Made by a program: the position numbers and the translations under genes
Part shown: one piece after another, positions 58,063 through 64,000 of the stretch
Layout of the letters: every line of letters begins with the position of its first letter
Numbering within the stretch: the first letter of the stretch is position 1
Origin: Prosopocoilus inquinatus
Taxonomy: Eukaryota > Arthropoda > Insecta > Coleoptera > Lucanidae
Length of the DNA stretch: 64,000 nucleotides
NCBI GenBank assembly: GCA_036172665.1
Contig: CM069870.1
Span: forward strand, 20,248,001-20,312,000
Direction: 5' to 3'
Notes under the pieces: generated by a model
Seen by the model: the letters and a program-made list of their open reading frames with translations, nothing else
The model's database searches: none
Told to the model about the DNA's origin: nothing

Positions 58063-58774
58063 TATATAATTAATGACCACTATTTAAGATAACCTATTTT
58101 AGTACAATTCTTGCTGGTGATTTATGAAGATAGAATGTGAAAAAGAAAAACACTTCAATTCGAGCTGAAACTGTAACTTTTTGTTAAAGATAAACATCGA
58201 TTTCGTAAATGTAAATGCCATTTAAAACTAATTAATGGCGATAGTGTGTGTGTGTGTGTTTTCTTTTAATTTTCTTTGGAATGGAAAGATTTTACGCGTC
58301 ATTAATTACAGAAACGATGATAAACTTCATTAGGGCTGAAAGCGGACTCCGACGAATGTAGAGCTACATTTCTTCGTCGTCGTTCAGATAATGTCGCCTC
58401 TCGACGCCAACCGAGCAAAAACTTACCAACCGAACACTTGATTCATCGATTACGTTTTATTTTATTTTTACCGCCGTGCGCTGGCTTGAAGCGAGGCATT
58501 TAAAGACATTTTCATAAAAGTCTCATCGATTTTTACAGAAATCGGTAGTAAAATATGTTTCGAAGTGTAAAAAAAAGAACCAAAAAGGTTTGATGTGAAC
58601 GTCCAAATTAATTAAAAACTTGTTTCGTATGCTTTGAAAAATATGGCATGCCGCTATCACATTAATATTGCTACCGTATTCACGATTCTAGCGTAACTTA
58701 TTTATTTATATGAATATGATTTATATTTATATGAATATGATTTATATTTATATGAATATAATTGACCTAATTTG
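58063..58774. other. No gene; microsatellites
   Basis: (GT)n at 58244-58259 and a 21-bp repeat at 58701-58762. Confidence 0.5.
58701..58762 (+). repeat. 21-bp tandem repeat, three copies
   Basis: TATGAATATGATTTATATTTA starts at 58709 and 58730, with a third partial unit at 58751. Confidence 0.9.
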
Positions 58775-58930
58775 GGTTAGGCGTTGGTCTTGAAAAATTC
58801 CCATGACTCGGTTTATTTTATTGGCAGCTGTTAATATGTAACCGATGTGCTTGGATGTCGGCCAAGGTTTGCTTGGAGGAACCGATCTTACATAATTATT
58901 TCTTTGGTTACACAACCCCTAAAGTTTACA
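58775..58930 (-). repeat. Dispersed repeat family C, copy 4
   Basis: Inverted relative to copies 1 and 3: TTAGGCGTTGGT, CCATGACTC, GCCAAGGTTTGCTTG, GAGGAACC and TTACATAATTA(T/C)TTCTT(T/G). Confidence 0.65.
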
Positions 58931-60047
58931 AGTTACATTTGATGAAGCGCCGTAACTTAACCGTAACATTTGTAAAGTTCTGTACCTTTATCAAAACAAT
59001 ACATCCCGATATTACTCCAGAATCAACTCTTCCCGAGAAATAATTTTTTGGAATATTTCTAGCTTGCCGCGGACGACAAGCGGGTATCGCCAAATCATTG
59101 TAACCAGGGAAAAGAAGGAAGTTATCTCATCTGGCTACATCGAGGACAATACGATGTCGGCTTGTAGGCGCTTTCATTGTTTGAAATTAAATATTTAAAG
59201 TATGTGGTGATTTGCAGAGACTATCACGTGCATTTTTTTATTTACAAAGAAAAATTTTCTTCTATTAACTCTCTAGGATGTGCGAAAAACACTTTGACGA
59301 TTAAATACAACTAACTTGTTTAGTCGTCGAAGGAAAAACCTGAACTCGTAACTCGCACACCTTCCCTTACCACTCAATGACAATTAGAAGCATAGCGGCA
59401 GCAAAGTTGGAAGGAGTAAACAATACATTCGGCGTGAAAAGCGTCCGTACTAAGTGGGCTCAATTCTTAAGCCTGATTATAACATTATTAATAAAAACAT
59501 ACAAACTTAACGTAATACAATAAAGACAAAAATGAAAAAAAAGAAAACCAAACTCTTTTGTGTAATTGCCACACTTTCATGAAACTGGTTAAAACTAAAT
59601 CACAATTACGAAGATTAACGCTTTTAGAAGACATTGCCTCTGTTAACCTGTGCATTAGAGATTAGAGGATTGTTTATTTTAAAGTTTCCTGCCTGTTTAA
59701 TGGATCGTGCAAATGCAGATTCCAGATTCGAGTTGCGCCGGGACCATTACGTCCCTGCATCTTTGCGCTCCTGATATATTCGCGAACCTGCTGCGTTTAA
59801 ACTTAAACCGGATTTTGTCCGCTGAGATAACAAAACTTGCGAATTTCCGAATCTCTACACGTGTGGGTGGCTTCAACGAAAATAAATTTGGAGAATCGTA
59901 TTACAAGGACGACGAGAACAATATAAGTAAGTTAAGTGTTGAATTGCTGATAGTCCTGTTGTTGCTGAAAGTTTGAATTTCTTTCCAACCATCTGCTCTG
60001 ATTCTGTAATAATTTAATAATACAAAGGAAAACCTTACGGAATAATT
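58931..60047. other. No gene seen
   Basis: The 59707-59976 frame (89 codons) has no recognised domain. No repeat partner. Confidence 0.35.
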
Positions 60048-60114
60048 TGCCGTCAACGGAACTCGAAACCGTGTAGTTTCACGCCAAGCCGCCCCACCTT
60101 TGAGCTATGACGAC
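60048..60114 (-). tRNA. tRNA-like fragment or SINE head, degenerate
   Basis: On the minus strand acceptor arms GTCGTCA and TGACGGC pair over 7 bp (one G-U) with A following. GCTC/GGGC can form a D stem, TAGCTCAAAGGTGG resembles an A box, and TTCGAGT is a good T loop. The anticodon arm is short by about 5 nt and cannot form, so it is a pseudo-tRNA or tRNA-derived SINE. Confidence 0.55.
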
Positions 60115-60124
60115 CTCCTCCTAA

Positions 60125-60178
60125 CCTCAAAGATAGAGTGGCTTGGTACGAAACCAGACGACACGGTTTCGAGTTTCG
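60125..60178 (+). repeat. Inverted partner of tRNA-like fragment
   Basis: CTCAAAGATAGAG, GGCTTGG and GACACGGTTTCGAGTTTCG resemble the minus-strand sequence of 60048-60105 (CTCAAAGGTGGGG, GGCTTGG, TACACGGTTTCGAGTTCCG). The two face apart, head to head. Confidence 0.6.
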
Positions 60179-60917
60179 TTTCTTCAAACACATTCCTTTG
60201 CATTAAATTATTATTTAGAAGCACTAACAAAAGGTTATGGTAATAAGATACACAAGAGCACACAATCTCTTGAAGGTGATAAAGGTGATCCGAATAAATC
60301 AAATAAAATTTCATTATGTTGATTTTCTAAGTACGTCATTTAGAGACACTAAAATGAGAAAGACCATCAACCGAATAGTCTGAGAAAATGACGCAAGGAC
60401 GCGCGCTCGCCAAATTGAAATACTCTGTTAATCGGTGTAAATTAATGTGCAACACTTTCACTTTTATAGTATGAATGAAAGTGGTCTTAGAGTTGATCCT
60501 TGCGGAATACCTGATTGAAGAATGCTTGCTTGGAAAAATTAGTTGTCACTAAAACTTGATAAGCTTTGGTATTTGAATTCCTTTCTTAATTTCTGGTCAA
60601 AATTAAGTGCCGTCCACCGTTTTCGCGTTTAATCATTTCTTACCGCCCGTCACGTCTAAGTTGCTGGCTGGCACTGTGCTGAAGTGAATATCCCCAGCAC
60701 AACGTCTTGCTGATACTGAGGTAGGTATAGTCGACGCAAAGCATTTCCTGTCTTCAATTTATCGATTTATCATCTGGTTATCATCAAATGTTTGATGTCA
60801 AAATCAAAATGCAATTCAATCAACAATCTTTATCGATAAGATACTAAGAATAAGTCCAAGTGAATGTAAATTAAAGAATTGCAAAAGTAAATGTAGCAGA
60901 AAAACTTCCATCGTAAT
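60179..60917. other. No gene seen
   Basis: Unique sequence without recognised frames or repeats. Confidence 0.35.
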
Positions 60918-60975
60918 GGAGATTCGAACCCGAATCTCCTTGGTTGTTAGACAAATGCACTTCTTCACAGGTTTC
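60918..60975 (-). repeat. tRNA-like B box, SINE remnant
   Basis: On the minus strand GGGTTCGAATCTCC fits a B box, inside a GGAGATTCG/CGAATCTCC hairpin, preceded by TTTGTCTAACAACCAAGG, reminiscent of an anticodon arm. Full cloverleaf pairing is absent. Confidence 0.4.
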
Positions 60976-63727
60976 ATTAAGATGAAACGATTAAGAAAAA
61001 TTTTATAAATATTTTTAAGCCTGTTCCAAGACGTGTAATGCCTCTCGCTTTTTCAACTATTCTGTAAAAAAAAAACGTAAAAAAATATGTTAAATGATCA
61101 AAAATTAAAGATTTTTATTTAAATAAACAAAAATCGGGAAAGATTCTACACTAACCTAAGCCACAGGAAAACCTGAGAAATAAAATTGATAACTTAGAAA
61201 AACACGTGGAAATTTCCACTGTTTACCTAGCGTTGCATAATCGTCAAGCGGAATGAAGATAACACGACGTCTACCGGAGAATAGACTAGCGTTATTTATA
61301 ATTATAATTCAACGATTCAGACAATCCAAAGAGACGCGGTCTTTAACCTCATCGCAAATTTACAGCAATTTCTTAATTAATCGGTCAATTTTTCCTTTGT
61401 TTTGTTTTTTTTTTTGTGGAAAAAAGATTTTTTTTTAATGTGTGTTCAATTCAAATTCAATTTGATGTATTTATTGTCCAATTAAATGTTTTTCTGTATA
61501 GACTTCTTCAAGTGTTGCTTCGAAGTTGAAATACGCTCGTTTTATTTTCGTAAAATCCAAGCGAATTAAAATATTTTAATTTCGTCCGGGAGACGCCTTC
61601 AAGGTCGCTCTGATCCATTTGACCTTTCATTTTGTTCGAGCTTGCTTGGATGAGGATTCTTCAGAATTGGTGAATTATTTTCGATCCTTGGTTCTTTATG
61701 ACTGTTTCTTTTCTTCCCGCTCCCCAAATCGAGTTAGCAACACTTCATTCTCTACTTAGAGCTGAGGTAAGCCACTTGCGCTTTGTGCGTGTTTTTCGTG
61801 TGTTGAAGAAATATTTTCCTATTTTCCCTGGCGGAGAAATATACCGTACGGCCTTTGGCCGGCTCTAATTGGTTTACCTAAAATAAGCTGCGCTTGTGTA
61901 AGCTTGGTGCCTAATTTCACCAGGTGAGTTTAATCGTTGTTGGCTAATCCGATTCGTGTTTTATAACTTTCTTCGTTTCTCTGTTAGGCTTCTAGTCTCC
62001 GATGTGCAGTCTTATTTGACGCATTTGTCTGGCCCTTCCACTGCGAAATAATTCGTGGGGGCGAATTGGGCGCATTTCTTCGCTGATCGATTTTAGAAGG
62101 ACTCATAGCCCTTCGAAGGGGAGCCGAGATTTCCGTACACCGTCCGATACTGGACGTGTGGAGGATCTGAACAGTCAAGCTTCCAGCGCGGAGACTCGCC
62201 GATTAGGCTGACGTGACACCTGCACCAGAGACAAGGTCAGACTTTTCCTTTTTTTGCCTATATATAAATATATTCGGCTTAATTTAATCTGAGTCCGTGA
62301 TTTGAGGGCTCGTTTTGAATGTCTTTCGTGGCTAGACAGGAACGAAACCATGTAAACGCTCGCACGAATACTAAGTCCATTCAGGGCTTTTGAAGTGGTT
62401 GATTTCTGTTAATTTTAACGTAAATTTAGTTACACTTTTCGAATCCGAATAATAGCTTATTAAATCGTTGGTTGACCGAATTTTTCCTTGCGATTGTTAT
62501 TTCTGCTTAATAAACTGTTAATGTATTTTGGACGTAACCGCGTTTTCTTAATTTTCTCCTCGAATTTTAGTAACGATTAATTTTCCGCCACAAGGAATTT
62601 TACCCTTCGTTATTGGTTGGAACTGATGGAACGTATAAGAAAAATAAAATAGTGACTGGAGCCGGAGAGAGAGGATTTGGAAAAGGGACGGGAGAATTCA
62701 TCTCTTTTTTCTGTTGTGGTTAAAATAAAGATTTCTTTATTCTCTTTTCCGTTTTTATCTTCTCAACCCCCGTTCCGAACGTTACGATTCAAATTTACTG
62801 TCTGTATAAATTTTTAAATGAAACAAAAGCTGTTTAAAATGTTATTGCGCTACATTTTGTTGTTAGCTCGTTGCAGTATTCCCATCTGACTTTCTTAGTG
62901 CTAAACACCAGTTTAGAATCACGTTTAATTTTCCGCTGCAAGCGATTTTGGCCTGCGTTGAGGGATTTTCTTTTTTTGGTTTGATCGTTCGGTAGTTTAA
63001 TCCCAACGAGAACGGGCCCGTTTCTCTGTTTGTCGTGGTCTTCGAATTAATTTCGATTCGGCTTCCGGAGTACGATGGCAAATGTTGACGTGCACAATTC
63101 CTGCGTGGTCGATTGTTTCCCCCGGGGGCGGTTCCCCCCTAAAAAAAAAAACACACCGAAAACAGCGTTTACAAGGTTATTGTGGGGCTCCGGGGGAGTT
63201 TTTTTTTTAATTCGTAAAAATGATTTCTAGATAAATTCCTTAGATGATTTTACGCGGCAGTCGCACAGCAATCGCACGGCAGGCGGCTGCGGCGGCGGCG
63301 GCGAATTTGTAAGGGGTTTGCACCCTGCGGGCCTATTCCGTGATGTGTTTTGAGCACCAAAACGTCGTCAGGGCGCTTCGATTTCGAAACTCAATGAGTA
63401 AAAACGCCCGGGGAATCCGATGGCGGTGACTGTTTTTCGCTACGATGCTCGAGCGAGGACCTGCAGGTCCGTACTTGGAAAAACGCCTCGTTTTGAGCCC
63501 TTTAAAAATTCCAGAAGCTCTATTTATCGGTCGAATCGGACCAAACTCGAAACTGTGGTCTGTACTTCCCTCTTCACAGGCGCTCCGCCCTTCATTCGTC
63601 CCTGAACACAAATTTGAGACTGGAAAGAGTGTTCAACAAGTGGCATTTGGCTTTTGGAGACAACGCCAAAATTGTTTTTCAAAACTTCTTCCTTGTTTTT
63701 AAATAAAATGTTGAACTAGATAGAATT
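60976..63727. other. No gene; moderate-GC 3' region
   Basis: Frames at 61984-62178, 62863-63081 and 63333-63702 overlap on opposite strands without domains. A (GGC)n run lies at 63283-63303. An exon-like border (GAGCTGAG then GTAAGC, 61764) and a GC-rich flank leave open a nearby first exon, but this is not supported. Confidence 0.3.
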
Positions 63728-63804
63728 ATGATTGGAAATAGACTCAACGTTTCACTGACGAAGCTATAAATCTATAGCGAAACGTTGAGTGTATTTGTAA
63801 TCAT
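63728..63804 (+). ncRNA. Hammerhead-like motif in inverted repeat
   Basis: Core CTGACGA (63755-63761), stem II GCTATA/TATAGC (63763-63778) and GAAAC (63779-63783) follow the hammerhead order. Flanks ATGATT..ACTCAACGTTTC and GAAACGTTGAGT..AATCAT pair over about 26 bp with few mismatches, giving a long stem III. Position A63762 is unpaired at the base of stem II and stem I would be only a 3-nt turn, so activity is doubtful. Related to 41213-41258 (minus). Confidence 0.5.
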
Positions 63805-64000
63805 AAATCGATCCGATTCTCATCGGACAAGAAACCACTTCATTCTTTGTTTTTGTCTTAAACATCAGAATACTGAATCACTTCCTCCCCCCCCCTCCAT
63901 CCCCCTGTGCCTTCATGGAGTTATTGGAGTTACACTTCTTCGGCCAGGTTGCATAATAACAGGATGGCGCCCCTAAATACAACTTCTACCTGCGCAAAGC
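63805..64000. other. Window end, C-rich tract
   Basis: Contains a run CTTCCTCCCCCCCCCTCC near 63882; nothing else recognised. Confidence 0.4.

Noticed and set aside
61740..61775. GAGCTGAG/GTAAGC as a first-exon border
   Set aside because: A single splice-like word without coding sequence, acceptor or promoter support.

Overview
The window looks like non-coding nuclear DNA from an arthropod, most likely an insect. It is strongly A/T-rich and packed with decayed mobile elements, and I recognise no intact gene. The evidence for an arthropod is the repeat content: TA-flanked inverted-repeat elements, a hAT-type miniature element, gypsy-like LTRs, a LINE-type reverse-transcriptase relic, tRNA-derived fragments and hammerhead ribozyme motifs of the Penelope-like type. 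The order of insect is not readable. The longest open frame is 144 codons (29478-29912, minus), about what chance gives in 64 kb of this composition. No open frame shows a recognisable family except the RT relic at 39.6-39.75 kb. The window is therefore read as an intergenic region or very long intron.

Layout. 0-2.7 kb: an element with CAGGGTGTT-type ends flanked by TA; a related pair of ends lies at 34.0 and 43.7 kb. 3-5.3 kb: copies of dispersed families A and B and a 337-bp TA-flanked MITE. 5.5-5.8 kb: a two-copy tandem repeat. 8.36-8.45 kb: a well-formed hammerhead ribozyme motif on the minus strand next to family C. 10.7-12.5 kb: families B and A again, with two promoter-like tandem units and an intron-like segment. 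14.9-15.95 kb: a satellite-like array of about 223 bp monomers. 20.1-20.7 kb: decayed charged-repeat sequence and a 43-bp repeat. 22.6-28.6 kb: another family A copy, two related LTRs, and a second, decayed hammerhead between 42-bp inverted arms. 31.2-32.6 kb: a foldback structure with a hAT MITE at its centre and a second partial foldback behind it. 36.2-42.3 kb: T-rich sequence, minisatellites, LTR-like pieces and the RT relic. 44.9-52 kb: paired dispersed repeats, a (TC)n tract, a 1-kb foldback element and a perfect 14-bp hairpin. 53-58 kb: a duplicated non-TE-like segment, a 248-bp tandem repeat and a 570-bp foldback element. 60-61 kb: three tRNA-like fragments. 63.7 kb: a hammerhead-like hairpin whose decayed relative is at 41.2 kb.

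Nothing here forms an operon or pathway. What connects the parts is repeat families whose copies can be aligned to each other inside the window. The most interesting thread is small self-cleaving RNA motifs: one canonical type I hammerhead with a very short stem III (8397-8445, minus), one homologous decayed copy (27161-27208, plus), and a separate pair of hammerhead-like hairpins. All alignments were made by eye, so repeat boundaries are approximate.
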